Below, one piece after another: positions 5,496 to 5,569 of a stretch of 5,569 bases of DNA. Source of the DNA: Phycisphaerales bacterium (GTDB lineage Bacteria; Pseudomonadota; Gammaproteobacteria; Competibacterales; Competibacteraceae). A model generated the notes under the pieces. That model worked only from the letters and a program-made list of their open reading frames with translations, did not search any database and was not told where the DNA came from. Within the stretch, counting starts at the first letter, position 1. Each line of letters starts with the position of its first letter. The translations under genes and the position numbers were made by a program. The stretch covers positions 1-5,569 of the forward strand of contig JACSSB010000377.1 in the NCBI GenBank assembly GCA_014879435.1, given 5' to 3'.

Positions 5496-5569
5496 GAGTA
5501 CCGTAAGGATAAGGACGTGATCGATGAGATCCCGATGGCTTATAAGGATATCGATGCCGTGATCCACGC
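5496..5569 (+). pseudogene. rtcB: RtcB 3' end, third copy (cut by window end)
   Basis: The frame EYRKDKDVIDEIP... runs to the window edge and matches the second copy with two differences (TGC to TAC, AAA to AAG). The residues just before it, HEAGV, may also be RtcB, so homology may begin slightly earlier than in copy 2. The frame is closed by a TGA at 5442-5444 with no start codon after it, so this is again an orphan 3' end rather than a gene. If the sequence continued as at base 52, the RtcB C-terminus would be restored in frame. Confidence 0.85.
5496..5569 (+). repeat. Direct repeat, copy 3: rtcB 3' end
   Basis: It matches 1534-1607 over all 74 bases with two mismatches, and its last 51 bases (5519-5569) are identical to window bases 1-51. 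It closes the right side of the intact subtilase-ATPase module. Its right limit is not visible. Confidence 0.93.

Noticed and set aside
1..5569. CRISPR array, insertion sequence, integrase or tRNA gene
   Set aside because: No regularly spaced short repeats, transposase- or recombinase-like frames, or cloverleaf-like sequences were found. The direct repeats are gene ends, not insertion-sequence termini.

Overview
The window looks like an accessory, defence-island-like stretch of a proteobacterial genome, with moderate-to-high GC in the genes and AT-rich gaps. The best taxonomic clue is the repeated 3' end of rtcB (RNA ligase). Its translation is close to the C-terminus of the Escherichia coli RtcB type, with a run like VIDEIPMAYKDIDAV and an end QIVCVKG. 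I infer a gamma- or betaproteobacterium and cannot go finer.

Layout, left to right. (1) 1-183: the intact last codons of rtcB (+), its short downstream gap, and the last 16 codons plus stop of a subtilase gene on the opposite strand. (2) 184-1087: unrelated cargo: an orphan ORF with IPDA repeats (217-627, +), a 40-residue lipoprotein (676-798, +), a hairpin, a strong terminator, and a leader that runs into a broken start codon. (3) 1088-1533: a truncated, deleted copy of an AAA ATPase gene (-). (4) 1534-1739: a second rtcB 3' end, this one with a nonsense codon, again joined to the end of a subtilase. (5) 1688-5219: the intact core, an AAA ATPase (332 aa) followed by a large cytosolic subtilisin-like protease (834 aa), both on the minus strand and 28 bp apart. 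(6) 5220-5495: a strong ribosome binding site, the last ~38 codons of a gene that may be a DNA methyltransferase or restriction subunit, and an AT-rich gap. (7) 5496-5569: a third rtcB 3' end, cut by the window edge.

The plan is therefore a repeated module: rtcB 3' end / subtilase (-) / AAA ATPase (-) / upstream remnant / rtcB 3' end. One module is complete. To its left is a gutted module that keeps both outer ends (subtilase terminus and ATPase middle) but has foreign cargo inside. No integrase or transposase is visible. The repeats could let modules duplicate, excise or be swapped by recombination.

The ATPase has all the usual AAA+ motifs, and the protease has a complete Asp/His/Ser triad and no signal peptide. 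They probably work as an intracellular ATP-dependent protease pair in which the ATPase regulates or feeds the subtilase. A role in defence or other genome conflict is inferred from the architecture and the possible modification-enzyme remnant. It is not shown by the sequence.
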